Shown here: positions 27,808 through 36,268 of the stretch, piece after piece | Numbering within the stretch: the stretch's first letter is position 1 | How the letters are laid out: every line of letters starts with the position of its first letter | Assembly (NCBI RefSeq): GCF_017654605.1 | Contig: NZ_CP072113.1 | Location: forward strand, 744,001-808,000 | Direction: 5' to 3' | DNA: 64,000 nt | DNA from: Yimella sp. cx-51 | Lineage (GTDB): Bacteria > Actinomycetota > Actinomycetes > Actinomycetales > Dermatophilaceae | Program-made: the position numbers and the translations under genes | Notes under the pieces: generated by a model | Told to the model about the DNA's origin: nothing | The model's database searches: none | The model's input: only the letters and a program-made list of their open reading frames with translations

Positions 27808-28950
27808 GTGCGGCGAAGCATGTGGCCGGTCGCGCTCGTCGCGCTGCTGGTCGTTGATGCCCTGTTGATCTTCTGGGCGCTACGCCCGGCCGGGGAGCCA
27901 TCGGGCCTCACCTCGAGCACTTCCTCCAGTTCCTCCTCCTCGGCTTCTTCCTCGCCCTCGTCGACGGCTTCGGGCGACCGATCCGATCGAGTCATCGTGG
28001 TGGCCTCGGGCGCAACCAGTGCATGGCGCATCATGACCGGTGCGACCTGCTCCGGTGCCGCGTCGGCGCAGCTGACGACCGATTCCGGCAAGAGCTGGAA
28101 TGCGGCGCCGAAGCTCCCGTTGAAGGCAGTCTTCTCGGCGTCCGGTAGCGAGGCGGGCAATGCGCTGCTTTCCGGCCTGGACGCCTCCTGCAAGCCGGTG
28201 GTGGTGGAACTTTCGCGGCAGTCGGCCGAGGTCACGGACTCACCCGTGCAGTGGTCGGTCAACCCGATCGCTGCCGACCTGCTGCTGCACGACGGCGAGG
28301 CCACCGAGAAGGCCTGCGAAAGCGGCCAGATCCGTGACCTCGCCTCCGACACCGCGCAGCGCGCCAACGTGCTGTGCGACGGTGGGGTCATCCGGCGCAC
28401 GACCGACGCCGGCGCCACGTGGAAGACCGTCGGCACCGTCAAGGAAGCGACCGGCATTGCCTCGGGCAGCGCAGCCTCCGACTACAAGGTCTACGTGGCC
28501 TCGACGCGGGAGTGCGGTGTGCGAGTTGCGCCCCTGGCCGACGAACTGGCCGGAACCGCTTCGGGCTGCGTGGACGGAACGCGCAACGCGTCCGCTGCTG
28601 ACATCACCATGTGGGGATCGATGATCTGGATCGGCGACTCAGCGGGCGGCTGGGTCACCCGCGTCGAAGCACCAGCACCTTCCACCAGCAGCGAAAGCGC
28701 CCCCAGCACCTCATCGACATCGTCGTCCTCCACCACCACCGAGTCTGCGCCGACGAGCACCCAGTCCCCGGTGACCACGCAGACCCAGCAGTCGACGACC
28801 GCACCGGCCTGGACGCCGTCGACGACGACCCGGACGCGCACTCGGTCAACACAGACCTGGACGCCTCCTGCCACCACGACGAACCCCTCAGGTTCGTGGA
28901 CGAGCGAGCCCAGCTCGACCGGTGCACCGACCACGAGCACGATGCCCTGA
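27808..28950 (+). CDS. Membrane-anchored Ser/Thr-rich exported protein of unknown function
   Basis: A 380-residue protein with a single N-terminal membrane helix (about 6-26), then a Ser-rich spacer (about 33-56). A folded region (about 60-285) follows, with repeated beta-propeller-like phrases such as TTDSGKSWN and RTTDAGATWKTVG, as in BNR/sortilin-type repeats. The long C-terminal tail is almost pure Ser/Thr/Pro/Gln. This layout suggests an extracytoplasmic protein, perhaps O-mannosylated on the tail. Five Cys residues in the folded part could form disulphides. GTG 27808 has a strong GAAGGAG site. No enzymatic motif seen. Confidence 0.72.
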   Translation: MRRSMWPVALVALLVVDALLIFWALRPAGEPSGLTSSTSSSSSSSASSSPSSTASGDRSDRVIVVASGATSAWRIMTGATCSGAASAQLTTDSGKSWNAAPKLPLKAVFSASGSEAGNALLSGLDASCKPVVVELSRQSAEVTDSPVQWSVNPIAADLLLHDGEATEKACESGQIRDLASDTAQRANVLCDGGVIRRTTDAGATWKTVGTVKEATGIASGSAASDYKVYVASTRECGVRVAPLADELAGTASGCVDGTRNASAADITMWGSMIWIGDSAGGWVTRVEAPAPSTSSESAPSTSSTSSSSTTTESAPTSTQSPVTTQTQQSTTAPAWTPSTTTRTRTRSTQTWTPPATTTNPSGSWTSEPSSTGAPTTSTMP

Positions 28951-29222
28951 CCTCAGAGCAACGTTGGCTTCGCCGAGAGGCGGCATGAGGGGTACGGTTG
29001 GGCGCAGACCGCTACGGTCGCTGTTGCCAGTCGTCCGAGTGCGAGAAACGACGATGACCATCGTCGACCCGCCGCGGGCGTCGCCGGCGCAGGATCGAAG
29101 TTGGATGCTGACCGGTCACGAGCCGATCGAAGATTTACGGTCCCGCGCTTTCCGGAATTCCGGTTAGCAGCATCGGAGCGCTGGCGAACAGCCAGCCAGA
29201 GAGCCTAGGAGCCAGGCGAAGC
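28951..29222. other. icd upstream region
   Basis: This 272-bp gap holds the icd promoter region. Seen: two TACGGT hexamers (28991-29015), a 12-bp palindrome CCGGAATTCCGG at 29152-29163 and a possible 37-codon frame from ATG 29054 with high-GC third positions at its start. None is convincing as a gene; the palindrome may be an operator. Confidence 0.35.
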
Positions 29223-30446
29223 ATGGAGAAGATCAAGGTCAAGAACCCCATCGTCGAACTCGACGGTGACGAGATGACGCGCATCATCTGGGCGTTCATC
29301 AAAGACCGGTTGATCCACCCGTATCTGGACGTCGACCTGAAGTACTACGACCTGGGTATCGAGTCGCGTGACGAGACCGACGACCAGATCACCGTCGACG
29401 CTGCGAACGCCATCAAAAAGTACGGCGTCGGCGTGAAGTGCGCCACGATCACGCCCGACGAGGCACGCGTCGAGGAGTTCGGCCTCAAGGAGATGTGGAA
29501 GAGCCCCAACGGCACCATCCGCAACATCCTCGGTGGCGTGATCTTCCGCGAGCCGATCATCATCAGCAACATCCCGCGTCTGGTGCCGGGCTGGACCAAG
29601 CCGATCATCATCGGCCGTCACGCGCACGGCGACCAGTACAAGGCGCAGAACTTCAAGGTGCCCGGCAAGGGCAAGGTGACCATCACCTACACCCCTGCTG
29701 ACGGCAGCGAGCCGACCGAGCTCGAGGTCGCCGAGTTCGGTGAGGACGGCGGCGTGGCGATGGGCATGTACAACTACAACAAGTCGATCGAAGACTTCGC
29801 GCGCGCCTCGCTGAACTACGGTCTGCAGCGCAAGGTGCCGGTCTACCTTTCGACCAAGAACACGATCCTGAAGGCGTACGACGGTGCCTTCAAGGACATC
29901 TTCCAGCACATCTTCGACACCGAGTTCAAGGAGCAGTTCGACGAGCTCGGCCTCACCTACGAGCACCGCCTGATCGACGACATGGTCGCGGCGGCGCTGA
30001 AGTGGGAGGGCGGTTACGTCTGGGCCTGCAAGAACTACGACGGTGACGTGCAGTCGGACATCGTGGCGCAAGGCTTCGGCTCGCTCGGCCTGATGACGTC
30101 CGTCCTCATGACGCCCGACGGCAAGACCGTCGAGGCCGAGGCCGCGCACGGCACCGTGACCCGTCACTACCGCCAGCACCAGCAGGGCAAGGCCACCTCC
30201 ACCAACCCGATCGCCTCGATCTTCGCGTGGACGCGCGGCATCGCCAAGCGCGGTGAGCTGGACGAGACCCCCGAGGTGACCAAGTTCGCCGAGACCCTCG
30301 AGCGCGTCTGCATCGAGACCGTCGAGGAGGGCAAGATGACCAAGGACCTCGCCCTGCTCGTCGGCAAGGACCAGGCCTTCCTGACCACCGAGGAGTTCCT
30401 CGCCGCGATCGACGAGAACCTGCAGAAGGCGATGAACGTCGCCTGA
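29223..30446 (+). CDS. icd: NADP-dependent isocitrate dehydrogenase (eukaryotic-type, homodimeric)
   Basis: Converts isocitrate to 2-oxoglutarate with NADP+. The 407-residue product starts [21 protein letters not shown] and carries [13 protein letters not shown] (substrate Ser-Asn), [13 protein letters not shown] (NADP-type), [24 protein letters not shown] (metal Asp) and [12 protein letters not shown]. It belongs to the eukaryotic-like subfamily also found as Icd1 in mycobacteria, not to the E. coli type. An AGGAG lies upstream of ATG 29223. A classical terminator follows. Confidence 0.96.
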   Translation: MEKIKVKNPIVELDGDEMTRIIWAFIKDRLIHPYLDVDLKYYDLGIESRDETDDQITVDAANAIKKYGVGVKCATITPDEARVEEFGLKEMWKSPNGTIRNILGGVIFREPIIISNIPRLVPGWTKPIIIGRHAHGDQYKAQNFKVPGKGKVTITYTPADGSEPTELEVAEFGEDGGVAMGMYNYNKSIEDFARASLNYGLQRKVPVYLSTKNTILKAYDGAFKDIFQHIFDTEFKEQFDELGLTYEHRLIDDMVAAALKWEGGYVWACKNYDGDVQSDIVAQGFGSLGLMTSVLMTPDGKTVEAEAAHGTVTRHYRQHQQGKATSTNPIASIFAWTRGIAKRGELDETPEVTKFAETLERVCIETVEEGKMTKDLALLVGKDQAFLTTEEFLAAIDENLQKAMNVA

Positions 30447-30463
30447 GTCGGCTTGTCGTGTCG

Positions 30464-30495
30464 AGCAGCCCTGGGCCGGTCGGTCCGGGGCTGCT
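30464..30495 (+). terminator. Intrinsic terminator after icd
   Basis: A 14-bp stem with two G-U pairs and a GGTC loop, beginning AGCAGCCC and ending GGGCTGCT, followed by TTCG. It separates icd from the exopolysaccharide locus. Confidence 0.75.
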
Positions 30496-30572
30496 TTCGC
30501 AAACAGGGCTCGGCTGGAGTGGGCAGTGTTCGGGCCGTCGATCACAGGCGTCGTGCATCGCGGACGACGGTC

Positions 30573-30578
30573 TAGAGT
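30573..30578 (+). promoter_or_regulatory. -10 box of a probable leaderless promoter for the nucleotidyltransferase
   Basis: TAGAGT lies 8 nt before ATG 30587, and no ribosome site is visible. It would begin the transcript of the RRE cassette. Confidence 0.45.
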
Positions 30579-30586
30579 TGGCAGTC

Positions 30587-31465
30587 ATGGAAGTGCAGGC
30601 AGGCGCATCGGAGGTCGCGGCGCCGTCTGCGGTCAGGGTGGTGTTGGGCCGTGCCGCGGTTCAGATCATCGCGGATGCGGCAGGCGTTGATCTGCTGCAC
30701 ATCAAGGGCGAGGTCGTCGATGTGCGCCTGAACCCGACGCCGATGCCGGGCAGTGATATCGACGCACTCGTCCGACCGGAACACGTGAAGCGGCTGGACG
30801 AGGCACTCCGATGCCACGGGTGGAAGCTCTACAGCTCCTTTACGTACGGGTCCCCGTTCGAACATGCCCAGACCTATCTGCATGATCTGTGGGGGTACTT
30901 CGACCTGCATCGCCTCTTTCCGGGCGTCTACCGGTCTCCGGACGAGGCGTTCGATCTGATGTGGCACGGGCGGCAACGGATTCACCTCGCCGGTGCCGAC
31001 GGGTTTGTTCCCGGAGTGACCATGCAAGCGACTGTGCTCATCCTCAACTCTGCGCGGTCCGGGCAGACGGACGCGGTGCGTAAATGGGTTGGTGATCCGG
31101 GACTCGATCAGCGAGACATCGACCAACACGTGAGCGACCTGCACGCCCAAGTCGCCTATGCGGCCGCGACCGGGCGCCTGGCGGAGTTTCGGCACGAGCC
31201 GGAGTATCTGCTGTGGCGCACTGTGACGACGGGCGGATCCCGCGCTGCCGAATGGTGGGGCCGAATCCGCGCCGCGCGGTCGCCGGTCGACCGTATTCGA
31301 ATCGCCTTGCGCGCCCCATTGGTCAATACCGAGCAGTTGAGTCATGTCTTGGGTCGGCAGCCGTCACGAATCGATGTCGCTGCGGCCCTGGTTCGACGGG
31401 GCGGCGAGGCGGTCCGCGAACTGCTCACATTGCGACGCAAGGGTCGTGATGGCGACACGACTTGA
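30587..31465 (+). CDS. Nucleotidyltransferase family protein (NTP_transf_5-like)
   Basis: A 292-residue soluble protein. Residues 36-62 (LLHIKGEVVD..PMPGSDIDALVRPEH) match the active-site region of the NTP_transf_5 family: a Lys-Gly (40-41) followed by the metal-binding D-x-D (Asp57, Asp59). These proteins occur in exopolysaccharide and RiPP loci with PqqD-like proteins and, in exosortase/PEP-CTERM loci, with HprK-related kinases. Their substrate is not known. Here the PqqD-like gene follows with a 17-bp overlap, so the two act together. No HprK-like kinase or asparagine synthetase is nearby. Confidence 0.72.
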   Translation: MEVQAGASEVAAPSAVRVVLGRAAVQIIADAAGVDLLHIKGEVVDVRLNPTPMPGSDIDALVRPEHVKRLDEALRCHGWKLYSSFTYGSPFEHAQTYLHDLWGYFDLHRLFPGVYRSPDEAFDLMWHGRQRIHLAGADGFVPGVTMQATVLILNSARSGQTDAVRKWVGDPGLDQRDIDQHVSDLHAQVAYAAATGRLAEFRHEPEYLLWRTVTTGGSRAAEWWGRIRAARSPVDRIRIALRAPLVNTEQLSHVLGRQPSRIDVAAALVRRGGEAVRELLTLRRKGRDGDTT

Positions 31466-31712
31466 GCTGGGCGCGGACGTCGGGCTGATCACAACGGACG
31501 GAACCTCGTACGTCGCCAAGCTGCCGGATGGGCCGCTCCTTGTCTTGAACGATGCGGCCGCTCGCGTTCTGGCCGGATGTCTCAACGGCTCGCTGGAATC
31601 GTTGGTGGAGCGGCTGGGCGCAGAGGTGGACGTCAGCCCCGCCGAGTTGAAGACGCAGGTTCAGCCGATCGTGGACACCCTGATCACGCACGGGATTCTC
31701 TGCCTGACGTAG
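31449..31712 (+). CDS. PqqD-like RRE protein
   Basis: An 87-residue protein of the PqqD fold (RiPP recognition element). It shows the pattern of two short strands, LLVLNDAAARVLAGCLNG, then helices SLESLVERLGAEVDVSPAELKTQVQPIVDTLITHGIL. PqqD-type proteins bind leader peptides and hand them to a modifying enzyme. No radical SAM or other modification enzyme is adjacent, so the peptide partner is unknown. The ATG at 31449 lies 17 bp inside the end of the nucleotidyltransferase gene. Confidence 0.75.
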   Translation: MATRLELGADVGLITTDGTSYVAKLPDGPLLVLNDAAARVLAGCLNGSLESLVERLGAEVDVSPAELKTQVQPIVDTLITHGILCLT

Positions 31713-31828
31713 TGCCGTTCGGCGGGTGTGCCCGGTTTCGCTTGCGCAGGTGTCGCGCCGCCTTTAAGGTGACCACAGTATCTGTCGCGCACCAGCGGGG
31801 AGCGCGCGCTCGATGTGGGGGAGCACAC

Positions 31829-32464
31829 ATGAGTAACCGCGAGTCCAACGCGCCAGTCGTCGGCCGACGCACCTTGGCGAAGGGGGCGGCCTGGACCGTT
31901 CCCGCAGTCGTGGCGGTGGGCGTCGCGCCGACCGCGTCTGCGTCTCCACAGCCGGACAATGCGCTGGACGGATTGTTCTACGTGGGCGACATTGCTAACC
32001 GTAGCTGTTCAAACAACAACAAAGCAACGTCGACGATTGACGGTCGATCATCCTATATCGGTGCCTCGGGGCCCCCATATTTGCAGGTAAATGGAACCAC
32101 TGCCGCTCAGACGATTACGTCGGTGTGTATCCGCTTTGGGTTCACGATTTCTGTGAGCGGATTCACCCGAAACACCGGCGACAATGGACGGTGGTCGACG
32201 CCCGCACAGGACGGCACAATGAGCTATGGCTCGCAAACCTACTACATGTACAAGAGCTGCTTGGCGGACCCGATGCCGACGGCGGTGCTCGGAAACACGC
32301 CTGTCACTGCCGGCTTCTACTTCACTGCAACATTTACCGGTTGCCCAGGAATCAGTAACGTGAACGCTATTGCCCAGCGCGTTGTGGTGATTACCCAGCC
32401 ACCCAACTACACGCCGCCCGGACAGACCATCACATGGGTTCGCGGTGTGGCGGACATCAACTGA
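31829..32464 (+). CDS. Tat-exported protein of unknown function
   Basis: A 211-residue protein with a twin-arginine-like signal (GRRTLAKGAAWTVPAVVAVGVAPTASAS; RR at 13-14, probable cleavage after ASA near 38). The mature part is rich in Thr, Gly, Asn and Tyr with four Cys (NRSCSN, TSVCIRF, KSCLAD, TGCPG), beta-rich in appearance and without a known domain. Base composition is visibly lower in GC than in flanking core genes, suggesting recent transfer. GGGGGAG precedes ATG 31829. It follows the nucleotidyltransferase and RRE genes and may be their target or a surface partner of the polysaccharide. Confidence 0.7.
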   Translation: MSNRESNAPVVGRRTLAKGAAWTVPAVVAVGVAPTASASPQPDNALDGLFYVGDIANRSCSNNNKATSTIDGRSSYIGASGPPYLQVNGTTAAQTITSVCIRFGFTISVSGFTRNTGDNGRWSTPAQDGTMSYGSQTYYMYKSCLADPMPTAVLGNTPVTAGFYFTATFTGCPGISNVNAIAQRVVVITQPPNYTPPGQTITWVRGVADIN

Positions 32465-32518
32465 GATCGAGCCTTCTGCGAATCCGCCGAGCCCTACCAT
32501 TTAAAGGTTGTTCTTGTT

Positions 32519-32719
32519 ATGAGCGATTCACCGGTAACTCCATCCGTGACTCCAAGTGCCACATCCACCTCGAGCAGTGCGCCGCCGGATGCTACGGAGC
32601 AAATCTCTGTACCTTCCTCGAGTGCTGACGGCAGTGCGGTTCCGGCATCCCCGACAGCGGAGCCGGAGGCTGGACAGCAACCGGAGCCGGAGTCGCCACC
32701 GCAGATGCACCCGTTCTAG
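32519..32719 (+). CDS. Possible small Pro/Ser/Glu-rich protein (66 aa)
   Basis: Follows the Tat protein by 54 bp on the same strand. The product is disordered, lacking Cys, Lys, Arg, Trp and Tyr, with a Ser/Thr/Pro N-terminal half, an acidic Pro/Glu/Gln C-terminal half and the end PPQMHPF. Codon use is less GC-rich than average. AAAGG lies about 12 nt before the ATG, which is weak. It could be a real small secreted or peptide-precursor gene beside the RRE protein, or a chance frame. Confidence 0.35.
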   Translation: MSDSPVTPSVTPSATSTSSSAPPDATEQISVPSSSADGSAVPASPTAEPEAGQQPEPESPPQMHPF

Positions 32720-32759
32720 CCATGACAGTTTGAAGGGCATCGTGGCTAGCCGGTAGGGC

Positions 32760-33914
32760 CTAACTACCTTTCTGTAGTGAGTATGGCGACCTAGCCACTG
32801 CCGAGAGCACCTCGGCCATCTCCCGTGCCCGGTCATCCCATGACGGCACCGGTCGGTCACTGCGCTCGGGGAATATCCACCGTGCGGGGATGGCATCGGC
32901 AACCGCCTCGGCAAACCTGCGCCCGTCGGCGATCGTCACGCGATCGTCACCGGCATCCCGGAAGCCGGCAACGTTCGTGCTGATCACCGGGCGGCCGGTC
33001 GCGGCATACTCGTACACCTTGATCGGGTCGAGGCTGTCGGTGAAGGCGTTCACCAGGTGCGGGACGACGAGCACGTCGGCGTGCTGCAGGTAGCCCGGCA
33101 CTGCCTTCGCAGGCTTCGAGCCGAGCAGCACGGCCCCCGCATCCTCGAGCCGTGAGCGGTCGGAGTGACTCAGTAGGTTCGGCCCGACGAGGGTGAGCGT
33201 GCCCCGGTTGGAGAGTTCGCGGGCGGTCGTGACCGCGAGCGGTACGTCGAATCGGTCGCTGTGCACCGTGCCGGCGTAGACCGCTGTCGCGCCGTTAGGA
33301 AGGTCGGTCGGTCTGGGGGAGGGGGATCGATACGGCACCGGATCGACGGCGTTAGGGATCAGCACCGTGCGGCCCGGCCGATCCTTGGACCGTTCGAGGG
33401 CGTGTGAGCACACCACGATTCGCGCTGAGCCTTCGAGCAACACCGACTCGTGATACTGCAGCCGCGCACGTTCCGCCGCGGTCCGGTCAGCTTGCAGCCA
33501 GTCATCGGTAATGTCATAGATCGTTGGCCAACCTGTGACCTCGAGCACGGCCGCGCCACGCGGGTCATTCACCCAAAGCAATGGTCGGTCGAAGCCGATG
33601 GACCTGGCGATTTGTCTGATGCGTCGCGCCCAACGTCGGTCCTGCGCCGGGTCCAGTCTGCGGGGCAGGAGTTTGGTGGGTTCCAGAAGCAGAATGCGAG
33701 CGGAGTGCTCCCCGGGCAGTACAGGGCCTGTTCGCAGCCCTCGTCCGCGCTGCACAGTTTGTCCGGCACGTGCGGCATGGAGGGGGTCAGTACTGGGTTC
33801 GACCCAGAGCACACGAAGCTCGCGGTCCGCGAGCAGGAGGCGATGCACGAGATGCTGGTTCCGGCGCCAAACCTCGTCCCACGCCTCGAGCGAGATGATC
33901 ACGAGATCGTGCAT
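32760..33914 (-). CDS. Glycosyltransferase, GT-B fold (GT4-like)
   Basis: A 384-residue transferase. The N-terminus (MHDLVIISLEAWDEVWRRNQHLV) resembles TuaH-type enzymes that build teichuronic or exopolysaccharide chains. The C-terminal nucleotide-sugar site contains VPHLVNAFTDSLDPIKVYEYAATGRPVIST, the KxYEYxAxGxPV block of this group. It is the last of three glycosyltransferase genes joined by overlaps; its ATG overlaps the previous stop (TGATG). Sugar specificity unknown. Confidence 0.8.
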   Translation of the reverse strand: MHDLVIISLEAWDEVWRRNQHLVHRLLLADRELRVLWVEPSTDPLHAARAGQTVQRGRGLRTGPVLPGEHSARILLLEPTKLLPRRLDPAQDRRWARRIRQIARSIGFDRPLLWVNDPRGAAVLEVTGWPTIYDITDDWLQADRTAAERARLQYHESVLLEGSARIVVCSHALERSKDRPGRTVLIPNAVDPVPYRSPSPRPTDLPNGATAVYAGTVHSDRFDVPLAVTTARELSNRGTLTLVGPNLLSHSDRSRLEDAGAVLLGSKPAKAVPGYLQHADVLVVPHLVNAFTDSLDPIKVYEYAATGRPVISTNVAGFRDAGDDRVTIADGRRFAEAVADAIPARWIFPERSDRPVPSWDDRAREMAEVLSAVARSPYSLQKGS

Positions 33915-34930
33915 CAGAGCACGCTCCGGTAGACGGCGGCAGTGGCTTCGACCTGGGCCTCAATCGTGAAGCTCATCCGCTGAACGTCCCGCAGCCCGGC
34001 ACCGTAGGTCAAGCGGCGGTCGGGATTGGCGGCAAGCGTCCGAAGATGCGCAGCGGCTTCGTCAGTGGAGCCCGGCGTGAACATCGCCGCGTCCGGAAGC
34101 TGGCCCACCGTCTCCAGATGGCCGCCGCCGCCGGCCGCGACGACCGGCAGTCCGCCAGCCATGGCCTCGAGCACGACAAGGCCGAGAGCCTCGAACGGCA
34201 TCGGCGCGATCAACATCGACGCCCGATCCATGAGGGCGGAGACGTCGGTCCGGTGGCCGAGGAACACGGTCGCGGCCCCGATTCCGAGTTGGTCGGCCAT
34301 CGACTCCAGTGCACTACGCATGATGCCGTCGCCGGCTATGTGCAGTTGCCACCCGTCTGCGGCCAGAGCCGATCGTGCGAACGCGGTGAGCGCGACATCG
34401 GTGTACTTCTCGGGTGCCAACCGCTGCACCACGAGTGCAATGCGTTCACGAGTCGAAGGTGACGGGGCATCATGTCGAGGAACACCCGAGCGCACGACAG
34501 TCGACGGGCCTTCGATCTGTTCGGCCACATACTCACTGACGGCGATCTGTGCTGCGAACCCGCGTGCCGCCAGTGCGAACACGCGCCTACGGACAGCGCT
34601 ACTTCCGCGCGGTTGGGCGAAATGGCGGGTCGTGACGACAGGCGTCTTGGGTCGAACCGCAGCGACAGCCAACTCCGCAGCCGTCATATGGGCGTGGACG
34701 ATGTCGTGGGAAGAGCCGCGCTGGTCGACCAACGCCCGGGCGACATCCAGGGTCGACGCCGCGGGTACGTGTCGAACGCCGGAGGCTGCGAGCGGAGCGG
34801 CCATGCGGTCTGGTGCGCCGCCGATGACCACCAGTTCGTCTCCGCTCGCTGCTTGGGCGAGCGCAAGGCGAAGGACGTGAGCCTCCACCCCGGCGAACCC
34901 GTCGGATCGGATGGCGTGCACGATCCTCAT
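33914..34930 (-). CDS. Glycosyltransferase, GT4 family
   Basis: A 338-residue retaining enzyme with GT-B layout: N-terminal MRIVHAIRSDGFAGVEAHVLRLA (acceptor loop) and C-terminal LIAPMPFEALGLVVLEAMAGGLPVVAAGGGG (EX7E signature). The ATG at 34930 overlaps the stop of the upstream glycosyltransferase by 4 nt, which fixes the start. Middle gene of a three-gene unit. Part of the exopolysaccharide locus. Confidence 0.83.
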   Translation of the reverse strand: MRIVHAIRSDGFAGVEAHVLRLALAQAASGDELVVIGGAPDRMAAPLAASGVRHVPAASTLDVARALVDQRGSSHDIVHAHMTAAELAVAAVRPKTPVVTTRHFAQPRGSSAVRRRVFALAARGFAAQIAVSEYVAEQIEGPSTVVRSGVPRHDAPSPSTRERIALVVQRLAPEKYTDVALTAFARSALAADGWQLHIAGDGIMRSALESMADQLGIGAATVFLGHRTDVSALMDRASMLIAPMPFEALGLVVLEAMAGGLPVVAAGGGGHLETVGQLPDAAMFTPGSTDEAAAHLRTLAANPDRRLTYGAGLRDVQRMSFTIEAQVEATAAVYRSVL

Positions 34931-36117
34931 CGCGGTGCGGGCCGCGGCACGCGGCGGACGCCGCGCGCTACCGACAGATAGTGATCCGCAACGACGGACC
35001 ATGATCGTTCCTCCGCTTTCGCGCGGGCGGCCTCACGCCGCCCGGCGCGATCGGGACCGAGGAGTTCGAGCATGGCCGCCCGCAATTGGTCAGGGTCGGC
35101 GTCGCACAGCTTTCCGTTCACGCCGTCGGTGATGAGGTCGGGCGCACTTCCGACCTTGGTCGAAATCACGGGCAGACCGCAGGCGAGGCCTTCGAGGACG
35201 GCGAGACTGTAGGCCTCATAGGCACTTGGCTGGGCGAAGACGTCCGCCGCGGCGTATGCGGCGAGAGGGTCCTCGAGCCGTCCGGTGAAGGTCACTTGCC
35301 CGGCAACGCCGTGGGTGCGGGCAAAGCCATGGGATCGTGCGACTTCGGCTTCGCTTCCACCCACAACGAGGAGGCGCACGGCCGTGCCTCGGAGGGCTTC
35401 GATCAACGGTCGCAGCCCTTTACGACCGTGTTCGTGGCCGACGAAGAGGACGACATCCGCGTCCTGGCTCAACCCGAGCTGAGTCCGCGCAGCTGCACGA
35501 CGGCGATCATCCGCGGGTCGGAATCTGTCGATGTCGATGCCGTTCCCGATGACTGCGGTCTGAGCACTCAACCGGGGGTGAAGCGTGCGCAAACCGCGCT
35601 CCTCCTGTGCGGTGAGATTGACCACGAGGCCATGGGGGCTGCGTGGGCCGTACCGCCAGGCGTCGCGTGCCTCGGTGAACAAATGGAGTGGATTACGAGT
35701 CATTCGGAACACTAGGTGACCGCGCGCACGCATGGCCGTCCGTAGCAAGCCGTGGTTCACGTAGATGTCACCGGCCAACACGTCGTTGTGGCAGACCGCC
35801 ACGACGTCGGGGCGGCGGCGAATCATCCGTCGGGCCAGCACGGTACCGACGGTGGAGAACCACATTACCTGTGCAGCAGTGCAGATTCGCACCATCGACC
35901 CGGCCGACGGATCGGGGATCCAGCCCCCGTGCGCTTCGCGGAGAGTGAACCGCATCGTCTCGACTCCGCGGCGACTGAATTCCTGTTCGAGTGCTGCTGC
36001 GACGCCGCCGACACCGGTGCCGGGCGCAATCCTGGGAGCGATTTGCAGCACCGGCAACTGATGCTCTTCCGGTGCACTCCGAACAGCCGATTCGACGGCC
36101 GAAACGTCGCTCGTCAT
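34927..36117 (-). CDS. Glycosyltransferase, GT4 family
   Basis: A 396-residue GT-B enzyme. GVGGVAAALEQEFSRRG forms the acceptor side, VLFVGHEHGRKGLRPLIEALRG the start of the donor domain, and QPSAYEAYSLAVLEGLACGLPVIST the EX7E block. The ATG at 36117 (MTSDVSAVES) has GGGG upstream; the earlier frame would run into a probable promoter with TAATAC. It leads the three-gene unit and is separated by 151 bp from the polymerase gene. Confidence 0.83.
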   Translation of the reverse strand: MTSDVSAVESAVRSAPEEHQLPVLQIAPRIAPGTGVGGVAAALEQEFSRRGVETMRFTLREAHGGWIPDPSAGSMVRICTAAQVMWFSTVGTVLARRMIRRRPDVVAVCHNDVLAGDIYVNHGLLRTAMRARGHLVFRMTRNPLHLFTEARDAWRYGPRSPHGLVVNLTAQEERGLRTLHPRLSAQTAVIGNGIDIDRFRPADDRRRAAARTQLGLSQDADVVLFVGHEHGRKGLRPLIEALRGTAVRLLVVGGSEAEVARSHGFARTHGVAGQVTFTGRLEDPLAAYAAADVFAQPSAYEAYSLAVLEGLACGLPVISTKVGSAPDLITDGVNGKLCDADPDQLRAAMLELLGPDRAGRREAARAKAEERSWSVVADHYLSVARGVRRVPRPAPR

Positions 36118-36268
36118 CCCCTGCCCCGACTCAGCTTTCCTTGATGGATGGTCAACCGGTCGCGCCTTCGCTCTCGACCTCGCGCCCATGTCGACAAACA
36201 CGTCGAGCACTCTTTTGACGTCGGAGTATTACACACACGTCGGCGCGTTCGCCCGTTCTTCTAGCCGG
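36118..36268 (-). promoter_or_regulatory. Probable promoter region for the three-glycosyltransferase unit
   Basis: On the minus strand this AT-richer gap holds TAATAC (near 36231-36226), a good -10 candidate about 110 nt before the start at 36117. No convincing -35 element or terminator is seen. Confidence 0.35.

Noticed and set aside
31449-31712. PqqD of pyrroloquinoline quinone synthesis
   Set aside because: No pqqA, pqqC or pqqE-like gene is nearby; only the RRE fold is supported.
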